64,000 nucleotides of DNA from Litoribrevibacter albus. GTDB taxonomy: Bacteria > Pseudomonadota > Gammaproteobacteria > Pseudomonadales > Litoribrevibacteraceae. Under the pieces are notes generated by a model. It was given only the letters and a program-made list of their open reading frames with translations. It did not search any database and was not told the DNA's origin. The stretch spans positions 62,001 through 126,000 of the forward strand of contig NZ_BSNM01000002.1 of the NCBI RefSeq assembly GCF_030159995.1, written 5' to 3'. A program made the position numbers and the translations under genes. Below are positions 43,392-51,935 of this stretch, in pieces (position 1 is the stretch's first letter; each line of letters opens with the position of its first letter).

Positions 43392-43862
43392 TTACCCTTG
43401 ACCACCGCATTTGCCTTCAGCGCTCTTATTAGCACCACATGAACCTTCTGTGCTTTTACTGGCGCGTTTGTCTGCACCACATTTGCCTTCAGCGCTCTTA
43501 TTAGCACCGCATGAACCTTCCTTGCTTTTGCTTGCACGTTTGTCTGCACCGCATTTGCCTTCAGCGCTTTTATTAGCACCACAAGAACCTTCAACGTTTT
43601 TGCTAGCGCGTTTGTCTGCACCACACTTACCTTCGTTGCTCTTGTTTTCACCGCAAGAACCTTCTGCGCTCTTGTGATTTTTTGCATTGCCACCGCATTT
43701 ACCTTCACCGCATGAACCTTCAGCTACTACCATGTAGCCGCTCGTTAGCTCGGTTGCACCGAATGGGTTAACGTCGGCCTGTGCCACAGATACAGACAAT
43801 GCCGAGGCCATCAAAGTACCGATTGTTGCAGATAGAAGCGTTTTCGTTTTTGCGTTGTTCAT
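43392..43862 (-). CDS. hvfA: Cys-rich precursor peptide with EGxCG repeats (HvfA-like metallophore)
   Basis: A 156-residue exported protein: signal peptide about 1-29 (ending AQA), a short spacer, then five pairs of EGSCG and EGKCG motifs, ten Cys in all. The middle units are 24 residues (72 bp) long and linked by Lys-rich ADKRASK spacers. EGKCG is the motif that HvfB/HvfC modify to oxazolone/thioamide in Haemophilus, giving a copper-binding product. First gene of the operon; a sigma-54-type promoter lies 78-93 bases upstream. The alternating EGSCG motifs are notable, and whether both types are modified is unknown. Reading frames on either strand across it are low-complexity shadows. Confidence 0.9.
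   Translation of the reverse strand: MNNAKTKTLLSATIGTLMASALSVSVAQADVNPFGATELTSGYMVVAEGSCGEGKCGGNAKNHKSAEGSCGENKSNEGKCGADKRASKNVEGSCGANKSAEGKCGADKRASKSKEGSCGANKSAEGKCGADKRASKSTEGSCGANKSAEGKCGGQG
43404..43672 (-). repeat. 72-bp coding tandem repeats in hvfA
   Basis: About three and a half 72-bp units encode EGSCGANKSAEGKCGADK plus RASK(S/N) and one further residue. The DNA copies are nearly identical, so unit number could change by slippage or recombination. Confidence 0.85.
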
Positions 43863-43939
43863 AATGTATCTCTCTTAGTAATAATCCGTTGATTAAGTGA
43901 ATGATTTAATTCATTACGATTTAAATTCAATAGATACAT

Positions 43940-43955
43940 TGCGAACGCTGTGCCA
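43940..43955 (-). promoter_or_regulatory. Sigma-54 promoter of the hvf-type operon
   Basis: Read on the minus strand: TGGCACAGCGTTCGCA. It fits TGGCAC-N5-TTGCA with one change (TC for TT), and GG and GC are exactly 12 bases apart, as sigma-54 requires. Transcription would begin near 43929, 67 bases before the hvfA start codon. Confidence 0.75.
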
Positions 43956-44007
43956 GTTTTTAACTTGTTGAAATGTAAGGATTTATTTTAATATTAGGGA
44001 TTTATTT

Positions 44008-44056
44008 GTAATGAATCATTCAATTTTAGAAGAGGCAGGATGTAATGAATCGTTAC
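44008..44056 (-). promoter_or_regulatory. Paired upstream activator sites for hvf
   Basis: GTAATGAATCATTCA (44008-44022) and GTAATGAATCGTTAC (44042-44056) are 34 bp apart, about three helical turns, and lie 53-101 bases upstream of the -24 element. The second is a near-perfect palindrome. The spacing fits cooperative binding of an NtrC-type dimer pair. A related GTGAATGA...TCATTACG dyad is in the leader (43897-43918). Confidence 0.6.
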
Positions 44057-44120
44057 GTTTTAAGGGAAGGGAAAAGACTTGTAACGTTTTGGAAAACCGA
44101 TAGAGAAGGGTATCAATAAA

Positions 44121-44151
44121 TCAGCAGAGAAAGCATGGATTCCTCTGCTGA
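44121..44151 (-). terminator. Probable terminator of the alcohol dehydrogenase gene
   Basis: TCAGCAGAG and CTCTGCTGA form a perfect 9-bp stem with a 13-base loop; on the minus strand it is followed by TTTATTG. It separates this gene from the hvf promoter region. Confidence 0.5.
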
Positions 44152-44182
44152 AAAGAATAAAGAAAAGTACGAAAATACTGTC

Positions 44183-45190
44183 TTACTGCTTCATATCCAA
44201 AACAATACGATAGCGCACATCACCGTTTCTCAAGTGATCCAATGCGTTGTTGATCTCTGAAAACTTAAACATCTCGACCTGTGGCGCAATCTTGTGACGT
44301 TCGGAGAAGTCTAACATTTCGGCGATGGTTGCCGGGCTGCCCACCGGTGATGACGACACCGAACATTGCTGCATCATCAATGAGAAGACACTGATGTCCA
44401 GAGGCTCTAGGGTGGCGCCAACAAAGTGAAGGCGGCCGCGCGCTTTTAAGGTTTGCAGATAGAGGTTCCAGTCCAGTTTCACATTCACGGTCGAGATGAT
44501 CAGATCGAATGTTCCTGCCGCAGCTTTGATTTCCTTGCGGTCACGGGAATTTAAGGTGTGGTGTGCGCCTAAGCTGAGTGCTTCGTCGCGTTTGGCGTCT
44601 GAGCTGGTAAAGGCAGTAACTTCACAACCCCAGGCATTAAGAAATTTCAAGGCCAAGTGACCTAAGCCACCGATGCCGATCACTGCCACTTTATCGGTGG
44701 GCTTAACATCAAACTGCACTAACGGATTGAAGACCGTGATGCCACCGCAGAATAGAGGGCCAGCCACTGACAGATCAATGCCATCCGGAATCGCCACCAC
44801 GCTGTTCGCCGCAGCGCGGACTTTATCAGCAAAGCCGCCGTGATGACCGACAATAGTGCCTTCGGCTTCGGCACATAAATTATGATCCCCGTGATCGCAA
44901 TGACCACAGTGATTACAGAAGCTTGAGTGCCAACCCAGGCCGACCTTTTGACCAACTTTAAAACGGGTGACGTCAGAACCAATCTTGGAAATTACCCCGG
45001 CTACTTCATGGCCTGCGATCAGTGGGTAAACAGATTCACCCCACTCATTATCAATCATGCTGATGTCACTGTGACAAATCCCGCAGTAGTGCACATCAAT
45101 TTCCACTTCGTCGGATTTCAGTTCACCTGGATCAAATTCATACGGGGTGAGAGGGGCTTTAGCTTCTAACGCTGCCATCGCTTTAATCAT
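44183..45190 (-). CDS. Zinc-dependent alcohol dehydrogenase, YahK/cinnamyl-ADH type
   Basis: A 335-residue medium-chain dehydrogenase. Catalytic zinc ligands lie in VHYCGICHSDI and AGHEVAGV; the structural zinc site is FCNHCGHCDHGDHNLC; the NADP-binding GIGGLGHLALKFL is near 175. The protein belongs to the broad aldehyde reductase group of the YahK/AdhC/cinnamyl-alcohol type (usual length about 350), which reduces varied aldehydes with NADPH. The start at 45190 follows AAGGA by eight bases; the frame is open to 45220. It stands alone and ends in front of a hairpin terminator. Confidence 0.92.
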   Translation of the reverse strand: MIKAMAALEAKAPLTPYEFDPGELKSDEVEIDVHYCGICHSDISMIDNEWGESVYPLIAGHEVAGVISKIGSDVTRFKVGQKVGLGWHSSFCNHCGHCDHGDHNLCAEAEGTIVGHHGGFADKVRAAANSVVAIPDGIDLSVAGPLFCGGITVFNPLVQFDVKPTDKVAVIGIGGLGHLALKFLNAWGCEVTAFTSSDAKRDEALSLGAHHTLNSRDRKEIKAAAGTFDLIISTVNVKLDWNLYLQTLKARGRLHFVGATLEPLDISVFSLMMQQCSVSSSPVGSPATIAEMLDFSERHKIAPQVEMFKFSEINNALDHLRNGDVRYRIVLDMKQ

Positions 45191-45464
45191 AGATACGTCC
45201 TTAATTAACAGGCCATTCATTAATTGCTTGTTTGGTGTTTATGTTCTTTGAGCTGAAGGTCGCTTTAAAACAAGTAATAGTGAAACAGGCCATTGATAAG
45301 CAGTTTATCGGATGGCCAGCTCTACCTCTTTTTCATGAGTCTATCCCTTATACGACAATCTTCACATGGCTGGATCAGACATTTTAGGGATCTCCTGATC
45401 AGGTCAGAAAATTGCATAGCAGCTTCCCTTCGATCCGATAGTTAAATCAGGTTAAGGGGTTCTG

Positions 45465-46625
45465 ATGTCTTTTTTCTTCCCATATTTTCAGCCAATCATC
45501 GACATCCCAAGTGGGCGTATCGTTGGTTATGAAGCCTTGGCTCGGACCTTGGATTCACAAGGTCGGGTATGCTCCGCTGGCCCCTTATTCAGCGATCCGT
45601 CTGTGCCCAAGGAAACGCTGCTGGACATCGATCGAAGCGTGAGAAAACAGGCCATTGAGCAAATCAAGAACATACCGGAAGGAACTTTTCTGACATTAAA
45701 TATCTCGCCAGAATGGATTCAAATGCTAAAGCATCAGGACGCAGTGCCTACCATTGATATGGTGCTGTCGTCGGGGATTGATCCTCGTCGAATTATTATT
45801 GAAATCACAGAAAATGAAGGTGAGTTAGAGTCGATACAACGCTTGGTAGAAGAATATCGTGCACTAGGAATGCGCATAGCAGTGGATGATTTTGGTGCGG
45901 GTTATTCTGAATTAAACCGTATGATTGCTCTTGAACCCGATTTGATTAAGTTAGACATGCGTTTTTTCAAGTCGGCCATTGAAGGTGGTATTGCTAACGA
46001 TGCGATTCAAGCCATTGGCTTTATGGCGGAGCGCATTGGTTGTGACGTGCTGTGCGAAGGTGTGGAAACGGAGCAGGAATTTAATTTCGCAGTAGAGTGC
46101 GGAGCGACTTTGATTCAAGGCTTTATGTTCTATCCTGCAAAAGCGTCATTTATTGCTCCTGAAGAAGCGATGGAAAAAACCGAACGGTTACGCCAATCGT
46201 TTTTAGCTTTGAAGCTGGAAGAAGAGAAAGAACGTGCGAATTATTTCAAAGACATTATGAGTAATGTGCATTTATTGACCGATCTTTGGCTAGGCACCAA
46301 AAATGTGCCGTCCATTGACTCATTACCGCACATGCCCGAAGGCTTTATTCGTTTTTACATTTGTTCGATCAGTGGTGAGCAGTTATCACCAAACTATGAA
46401 TATTTCGATGGGCAATGGTATCAGGAACCGTCATTTATTGGGTACAACTGGTCTGGTCGTCCGTACTTTTATCAGGTGTTGGCAATTTCCGATATGTTGT
46501 CCCGAACCGAAGTAACTTCGAGACCGTATCGTGACCGGGCGTCTCGGGAGTTATTTCAAACCATTGGCATAAAGCTGGATGAAGGTCGGGTGTTGCTGGT
46601 GGACTACTTATACGACATTAATTGA
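45465..46625 (+). CDS. EAL-domain c-di-GMP phosphodiesterase with YkuI-type C-terminal domain
   Basis: A 386-residue cytoplasmic protein. The EAL domain (1-240) keeps all key residues: GYEALAR, LNISPEW, EITENE, VDDFGAGYSEL, IKLDMRF, CEGVETEQE. A helix with KLEEEKERANYFKDI links it to a C-terminal PAS/Cache-like domain (about 260-385), the layout of Bacillus YkuI (PF10388). It should hydrolyse c-di-GMP, with a ligand sensed by the C-terminal part. No membrane segment or receiver domain. AAGGGG before the ATG. It is one of four c-di-GMP genes in this window. Confidence 0.88.
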   Translation: MSFFFPYFQPIIDIPSGRIVGYEALARTLDSQGRVCSAGPLFSDPSVPKETLLDIDRSVRKQAIEQIKNIPEGTFLTLNISPEWIQMLKHQDAVPTIDMVLSSGIDPRRIIIEITENEGELESIQRLVEEYRALGMRIAVDDFGAGYSELNRMIALEPDLIKLDMRFFKSAIEGGIANDAIQAIGFMAERIGCDVLCEGVETEQEFNFAVECGATLIQGFMFYPAKASFIAPEEAMEKTERLRQSFLALKLEEEKERANYFKDIMSNVHLLTDLWLGTKNVPSIDSLPHMPEGFIRFYICSISGEQLSPNYEYFDGQWYQEPSFIGYNWSGRPYFYQVLAISDMLSRTEVTSRPYRDRASRELFQTIGIKLDEGRVLLVDYLYDIN

Positions 46626-46792
46626 GCCGCAATCCCTCACTATTGAAGTAAATCAAGGCGATAGGATGTCCTAGCTTTATACTTTGAATATTCGACGTGT
46701 TGTGTTCTGGTAGATGAGAAATTAATTTTCAGAACACGCTTTGACTTACGGCCTTTGGTACAGCCTATTTTTTGAGGGAACCTATCAGGATC

Positions 46793-47341
46793 ATGAAACC
46801 TAAACGCGTTAATAAACCATCAAACTTTGCTGCAATCATTCTCAGCACTTTGGTTCTTGGAACGGTTGTTGGCTGCTCTAATCAAGAAGACAATTCCAAG
46901 GTGTCGTCTGCTGATGCTTCAACAGTAAGCGAACTAGCTGCACCACAAGCTAACCTGGATTTGAATGTGTATAAAAGCCCGACATGCGGTTGCTGTGGCG
47001 CCTGGGTTGATCATTTACAAGCAGGTGGCTTGCAAGTGAAAAGTCATAATGTGGATAACTTGACCCAGTTGAAAGCCGAGAAGGGCTTGAAGCCGGAATA
47101 TCGGTCCTGTCATACCGCCGTATCCCGAGATGGTTATATCTTTGAGGGCCATGTGCCGGTGGAATACGTTCAACAATTTCTGAAAGAACAGCCGGAAGGT
47201 GCACTGGGCTTATCGGTACCAGGTATGCCAGTGGGAAGTCCGGGGATGGAAATGGGCGACCGTATTGATACTTATCAGGTCTTGAAAATTAACTTGGATG
47301 GCAGTGCGGAAGTGTACGCTACGGTTCAAGGTAATCATTAA
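46793..47341 (+). CDS. DUF411 metal-binding lipoprotein
   Basis: A 182-residue DUF411 protein. The N-terminus has a hydrophobic stretch and lipobox LGTVVGC (Cys near 28), so it should be membrane-anchored. LNVYKSPTCGCCGAWVDHLQ carries the C-G-C-C motif; YRSCHTAVSRDGYIFEGHVP and LSVPGMPVGSPGMEMGDRIDTYQV, with repeated Met, complete the family pattern. DUF411 proteins are often near copper or silver resistance genes and probably bind or deliver copper; this is known for few of them. The start at 46793 is chosen over TTG at 46772. The hvf-type operon is about 3 kb away, on the other strand. Confidence 0.88.
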   Translation: MKPKRVNKPSNFAAIILSTLVLGTVVGCSNQEDNSKVSSADASTVSELAAPQANLDLNVYKSPTCGCCGAWVDHLQAGGLQVKSHNVDNLTQLKAEKGLKPEYRSCHTAVSRDGYIFEGHVPVEYVQQFLKEQPEGALGLSVPGMPVGSPGMEMGDRIDTYQVLKINLDGSAEVYATVQGNH

Positions 47342-47448
47342 TATTTTCAGAGTGTTTTCTTCAGTGATTATTACACTTGGCGTTTCACAAGCTGTTCTAT
47401 AGTTAAGCGATTGATAACTTAATTCTCTTATGGGATCAGGGAGGTTAT

Positions 47449-48207
47449 ATGTCGCTTATTCTAGGTCGTTTTCATTGTCTGCTGTTATTGGCAGGTTTAA
47501 GTCTCTGTTCCACTGTATTTGCTCAAGGGCGTTCGGTGGATTATGAGGTTCAAGGTACTGTTTATGACGGGTATTTTGTCAGTGCGGGTAAAGACGCTCC
47601 TTTGGTGATGTTAGTACATGACTGGGATGGCTTAACCGATTACGAAGTAAAGCGCGCAAACATGCTCGCAGATATGGGCTATAGCGTGTTTGCAGCGGAT
47701 TTGTTTGGTAAGGGCATCCGACCTACAGAAGTCAAAGATAAGCGTCAACACACAGGTGAACTCTACAAAGACCGATCCAAGATGCGTAGCCTGTTAAGAG
47801 CTGCCTTGAAACAAGCACAATCCTTGGGTGGGAATACCGACAATGCGGTGGCGATGGGCTATTGCTTTGGTGGTGCGGCGGTATTGGAGTGGGCGCGTTC
47901 CGGGGACAAGTTAAAAGGCTTTGCCACCTTTCATGGCGGGTTAGCAACACCTGAAGGGCAGGACTATCAACACACGCAAGGTAAAATTCTGGTCATGCAT
48001 GGCTCGGCGGATACGGCCATTACTATGGATCAGTTTGCGGCATTAACTAATGAGCTGGAATCGGCCGGTGTTCATCATGAAATGATAACTTACAGTGGCG
48101 CACCACATGCGTTTACGGTGTTTGGTTCATCGCGATATCGGGAGGATGCGGATAAAAAATCCTGGGCGCGGTTTACCGGGTTTCTGGAGAGTGAGTTAAA
48201 AGAATAG
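47449..48207 (+). CDS. Exported dienelactone hydrolase-family protein
   Basis: A 252-residue alpha/beta hydrolase with a signal peptide (about 1-25, ending VFA). The dienelactone hydrolase pattern is present: VMLVHDWDGLTDYEVKRANMLADMGYSVFAADLFG, Cys nucleophile in GYCFGGAAVL near 140, Asp in MHGSADTAITMDQ near 185 and His in SGAPHAFTVFG near 220. Family members open lactones or hydrolyse esters; the exported form here probably acts in the periplasm. AGGGAGG lies just before the ATG. A terminator follows at 48239. Confidence 0.9.
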   Translation: MSLILGRFHCLLLLAGLSLCSTVFAQGRSVDYEVQGTVYDGYFVSAGKDAPLVMLVHDWDGLTDYEVKRANMLADMGYSVFAADLFGKGIRPTEVKDKRQHTGELYKDRSKMRSLLRAALKQAQSLGGNTDNAVAMGYCFGGAAVLEWARSGDKLKGFATFHGGLATPEGQDYQHTQGKILVMHGSADTAITMDQFAALTNELESAGVHHEMITYSGAPHAFTVFGSSRYREDADKKSWARFTGFLESELKE

Positions 48208-48238
48208 ATTTATCTACGGATCATTCCAGAACAAAAAA

Positions 48239-48270
48239 AGCCCGACTGAGAACATTCAGTCGGGCTTTTT
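48239..48270. terminator. Bidirectional terminator
   Basis: AGCCCGACTGA (48239-48249) pairs with TCAGTCGGGCT (48256-48266); A7 precedes and T6 follows. It lies between the convergent hydrolase and PhoD genes and can serve both. Confidence 0.9.
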
Positions 48271-48320
48271 TGTTTAACGCCTTAGCTAATCGCTAATTTA
48301 TCAAGTAGCTAGTTCAGGAA

Positions 48321-50630
48321 TTAGCTTGCTGGAGGCGTCAACGTGCGAGTTGCTTCGTCAATGCTGATTACGTGAGTACGTAAGTTCGCAATGAAGTCCG
48401 CTGAACGGTTGTACCAAGACTCAGAAATGTACTCGTTGCCATTCTCAGAGGTTGGGACATTCAGCATTGTCACCTGGAAGTTATCCGCAGTGACATCAAC
48501 AATCGCCACACCGTGCTCTCTTAGACGAGCAAAGGCAAGTGTTGAAGACACATCATCTGCATTAGCAGAGTTTGGAACCAAGAAGTCCAAATTTGACATT
48601 AGTGGTGCAATGTCCTCGACATTACCGCCCAAACCTTCAATCAAGCCAGAGACTGCTTCATCCATGTATGAGCCGAAAGTACCAGAGGTAACTGAAGAGG
48701 TGGTGATGTCAAACGAACCATTGCCGTGATCAGTCACGTAGGTAGAGTGAATGTCACCCGCAATACTGATTACATTGTTGCCAGCAAAGACATTGTTGAT
48801 TAGGTTTTGCTTAGCGTTCGGGAAACCATCCCAGTGATCGACGTTTAAGTAGAATCGATTTTGGAATAACGACGGAATCGCTGAGAAATCTAAAAAGTTT
48901 CTGTTCTTATTATCGCTATTGTCTCTCAAGTCCAGTAGTAATGGGGAGAAAGAAACTGAACTGCCCATTACATTCCATGTACCGCCATTGGTGGCCAGTT
49001 GCGTACCTAACCATGTGGTTTGTGCATCACCGTAGGCGTTTTGGCTTGCTCCACCGTCCAACGCAGCGCGGAAGCCTGCGTACAGATCGAACAAGTCTTT
49101 GTTGACGAAGTAACGAGAGCCTAGGTCGCTGTACAGACCTTGTTTTCCGAAGTGAACAAAAGCAACGCCTTTTTCGGCGGCGGTCATATCAGCATCGCTG
49201 ATGAAGGCGGAATCAGGTACAGCCAATGCACCGGAGTCTCGCGCTGCTGTAAGCGCTGCGTTGATGTAGAAAGCTGACAGGTTACCGGTAACGGCTTCAT
49301 TTGCTAATTGCGCGTAGTTTTTACCTGCATCTTCAGCACTGATGCCACGAGCTTCGTAAGTATCACGATACTGAGAACCCATGATTAAGCGTAAATAAGC
49401 ACGAGTAGTGCTGTAGGCCGCGTCATCAATATTGATGTAAGCAAAGGTGTTGGAACCAAACAGTGCCGCATGAGCGGCTGCGCCATTACCTCCTGTGGAG
49501 GCATCCAATGTGGCAATGATCTGTGCTTGAGTCATCGCCAATGCACCTGGGAAAGCATCTTCAGGAATGATGTGATCCGGGCGGTTAGAACGATAATCTG
49601 TAAGGAACAAGCTCAAGTTAGCACCGAATTGGAAGTCACGATAAATACGCGTATTCGGATACAGTTGGTCACTAGAGATATCCAACGTTCCACCAGCGTT
49701 TAAAGCAGTTTCATCAATTGCGGCTTCGTGGTCGATTGGCATGAATTCGAACCAGGCTTGCTCGGAATTTTGTTTTCTGAACGTACTTTCTTCGGATTTA
49801 CCTGCATCGAAATAAGTACCGTTATTTCTCCAGCTGTCGTCTGAGTATTCATGGTCATCCCAGATTGCAATCAGCGGGAAAAGCTCGTGCAATTTCTGAA
49901 GTACGGAATCACTGCGGTATTCTTTATACAACTGACGGTAGTTGCTTAGGCTCTGTGCGGCATAACCGTCGTCCCCTAAATTAATTGCTCCGTCCAGGTC
50001 GGTAAACTGAATGCTGCGGCCTTCACTCGATTGGAAACTGGCACCTGTGGTTTCATAGATGTAGTCACCCATGTGCACAATAAAGTCTAAATCTTGTTCA
50101 AGCAGTGGCAGATAGGTGTTGTAGTAACGGCCGTTGTAGTCCTGACAGCTTACATACGCAAATTTCAGGTCAGTATCCGAACCAGCCGTTGGTGCAGTTT
50201 TCGTTCGGCCGGTATTAGTACGGTTGGCTTTGCCATTCTTCACATAGGTGAAGCGGTAGTAATATTGGGTCGCTGCATCCAGATTAATCACTCGTACTTT
50301 CAAGCAATGATCATGATCAGCTTCGGCAGTGAACTCTTGAGCCAGTACCAGGCTGGCTTCGTTGAAATCAGACGCAGAGGCCACTTCCAGCGCCAGCGTG
50401 ATGTCTCCACTTACCGATGCATCATTTACTCGTGTCCACAAAATAACGCTGTTTGGACGAGGGTCACCCGACATGACCGATTGCGGGAAATAGCTTGGGG
50501 TAGAGGAAGAAGAGCTGGAGTCGCTGTTTGAACAGCCAGTCAAACCAGAAAGAGGAAGCGCTGCCGCACCGGTTGCTGCTACCGCCGTTTGAATAAAACG
50601 GCGACGTGAAATATTTGATTTCAATCCCAT
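48321..50630 (-). CDS. phoD: PhoD-family alkaline phosphatase, Tat-exported
   Basis: A 769-residue protein with a twin-arginine signal SRRRFIQTAVAATG and a lipobox-like SGLTGC near 33, followed by a Ser-rich linker. The PhoD N-terminal domain (about 48-145, FPQSVMSGDPRPNSVILWTRV) and the metallophosphatase core follow. Likely metal ligands lie in FAYVSCQDYNGRYYNTY, HMGDYIYE, IAIWDDHEYSDD and SIAGDIHSTY. PhoD enzymes use Ca2+ and Fe3+ to release phosphate from mono- and diesters outside the cytoplasm. It is longer than Bacillus PhoD (about 580) because of insertions between 280 and 520. The upstream gap holds a Pho-box-like half-site, though oriented away. Confidence 0.92.
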   Translation of the reverse strand: MGLKSNISRRRFIQTAVAATGAAALPLSGLTGCSNSDSSSSSSTPSYFPQSVMSGDPRPNSVILWTRVNDASVSGDITLALEVASASDFNEASLVLAQEFTAEADHDHCLKVRVINLDAATQYYYRFTYVKNGKANRTNTGRTKTAPTAGSDTDLKFAYVSCQDYNGRYYNTYLPLLEQDLDFIVHMGDYIYETTGASFQSSEGRSIQFTDLDGAINLGDDGYAAQSLSNYRQLYKEYRSDSVLQKLHELFPLIAIWDDHEYSDDSWRNNGTYFDAGKSEESTFRKQNSEQAWFEFMPIDHEAAIDETALNAGGTLDISSDQLYPNTRIYRDFQFGANLSLFLTDYRSNRPDHIIPEDAFPGALAMTQAQIIATLDASTGGNGAAAHAALFGSNTFAYINIDDAAYSTTRAYLRLIMGSQYRDTYEARGISAEDAGKNYAQLANEAVTGNLSAFYINAALTAARDSGALAVPDSAFISDADMTAAEKGVAFVHFGKQGLYSDLGSRYFVNKDLFDLYAGFRAALDGGASQNAYGDAQTTWLGTQLATNGGTWNVMGSSVSFSPLLLDLRDNSDNKNRNFLDFSAIPSLFQNRFYLNVDHWDGFPNAKQNLINNVFAGNNVISIAGDIHSTYVTDHGNGSFDITTSSVTSGTFGSYMDEAVSGLIEGLGGNVEDIAPLMSNLDFLVPNSANADDVSSTLAFARLREHGVAIVDVTADNFQVTMLNVPTSENGNEYISESWYNRSADFIANLRTHVISIDEATRTLTPPAS

Positions 50631-51055
50631 CGTCTAAACACCTTACATTAGCTTGGTTATGATTTTTTAATTGTGATCTTGCTACTGTTTGCTGAATGCT
50701 TATTTAATAAAAAGTTATTACTTTAGTATGACAAGACAAAAAATTAAGGTCTGTTTGGCCGTTTTGGCTGTCATAAAGCGACAAAAGCTTCTATTAGATG
50801 AATGAATATTCATATTCATCCTGCTTCTGCTGTGCTTTTTGACGGAAAACCGACTCTGAATGTCTGTCAAAAGAGTCAATTTTGCATCTTCATTCAATAA
50901 ACGGGTATGACGAATCGAGACAAAAGGGTGGCCTTTGAATCACACTTTTGTCTTATTTGATGAGAGGTTCTTTCTTGGGCATGACTGGTAGAGAAGTAAG
51001 GGGGAAAGCCAGAGTGAGAGTAGAGGATGAGAGTAGAAAGTGATAGTGCCCCTGA
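50631..51055. promoter_or_regulatory. PhoD promoter region with palindromes
   Basis: 425 bases without a gene. CTGTCATAAAGCGACA (50768-50783) matches the first half of a Pho box but points away from phoD. GATGAAT...ATTCATC (50797-50820) is a 24-bp palindrome with GAATATTC in its centre. Either may be an operator for phoD; neither is certain. Confidence 0.35.
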
Positions 51056-51280
51056 TTATTTCCCGAAAAGCTTGTGTTTGATCTGATTTGCTGCAACCTG
51101 GGCTACCCCTTTTTCTCGGGTAGGGCGTCGTACTAACTCCCCTTCACAGTTTGGGCACACGTGATTCATGTCGGTTGTGCAGTCCGGGCAAAACGTACAC
51201 TCGTAGGAGCAGATGAAGGCTTGATCGGTGAACCCTAATGGAGTGCTGCACTTCTCGCAGGCTTTTTTCATTTTCAACAT
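51056..51280 (-). CDS. DUF1272 zinc-ribbon-like protein
   Basis: A 74-residue DUF1272 protein: MLKMKKACEKCSTPL, AFICSYECTFCPDC and CPNCEGELVRRP give eight Cys in C-x2-C pairs, a probable zinc-binding core. The start at 51280 follows AAGGA by 11 bases; the frame stays open to 51445, but the extra residues look like an untranslated A/T-rich leader. Function is unknown. Small stand-alone gene ahead of phoD on the same strand but 425 bases apart. Confidence 0.87.
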   Translation of the reverse strand: MLKMKKACEKCSTPLGFTDQAFICSYECTFCPDCTTDMNHVCPNCEGELVRRPTREKGVAQVAANQIKHKLFGK

Positions 51281-51505
51281 GGTTAATGGCTTCCTTGGCG
51301 TTTCTGAAATCAAGAAGGTCAATGAATAGTATGGGATACCAAGAAAGTAATGAAGTGTCATTTTTGACAAAAGGAGTGATAAAAGGGTGGCAAAAAGAGC
51401 GACAAAAAGGGTATTTAGAAGACTGACAAACAGAGTGTCATTCAATCGTCTTAAGCCAGAAGATGAAACGACACTCTATTTGGTGCGGTAGTAAGAATGA
51501 ACTAC

Positions 51506-51877
51506 TTAAATATCACCTGAGCGGAGTTTGTTGGCAATTTCCAACGGTTCAACTTCTAAACCAAACAGACCAGGTTCCCAGTTCATGCCGATCATGTGGT
51601 CTTCCTGATCCAAACCTTTAAGCCAGGTTTCAATGAATAGCTCCAGCTCAATCAGGGTTGGTTTGAAATCTTTCCAGTCGTCTTGGCCGTATTGAGCAGC
51701 ACTATCTTCGCTCGACCAGAATAAAAAGATGGCGGTGTCTTCGTAGTCTTTGGATTCGCAGGATGCCCAGCCACCCTCATCGTGTTTTAACGCCCACACT
51801 TGTTTGTTTTCGAAGGCGTCTTTTAGAAAGGTTTCTGCATTGGCAAGTGCAGCGTCTTGGTCTTGAATGGCTGACAT
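51506..51877 (-). CDS. DUF2750 protein
   Basis: A 123-residue acidic protein of the DUF2750 family: FLKDAFENKQVWALKHDEGGWASCESKDYEDTAIFLFWSSEDSAAQYG, then IELELFIETWLKGLDQEDHMIGMNWEPGLFGLEVEPLEIANKL. The conserved W, the FWSS-A and the N-W-x3-L-x-G pattern are present. It is cytoplasmic and of unknown function; some members are treated as immunity-like proteins. GAGGAACTTCCT before the ATG contains the ribosome site. Between DUF1272 and the porin-like gene on the same strand, with its own likely promoter. Confidence 0.85.
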   Translation of the reverse strand: MSAIQDQDAALANAETFLKDAFENKQVWALKHDEGGWASCESKDYEDTAIFLFWSSEDSAAQYGQDDWKDFKPTLIELELFIETWLKGLDQEDHMIGMNWEPGLFGLEVEPLEIANKLRSGDI

Positions 51878-51935
51878 AGGAAGTTCCTCGTGATAATCGC
51901 CAGCATTATAGCGATTCGAATCTATTTCTTCAGAC

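Noticed and set aside
43404-43672. Regular repeats that could suggest a CRISPR array
   Set aside because: Units are 72 bp, in frame and coding, without unique spacers.
43364-43708. Two frames rich in Ala/Lys/Val or Leu/Pro/Ser repeats (minus 43364-43708, plus 43411-43677)
   Set aside because: Shadows of the 72-bp repeats of the hvfA gene in other frames.
50768-50783. A Pho box for phoD
   Set aside because: Only the first half matches and it points away from phoD, so it is not listed as a separate site.
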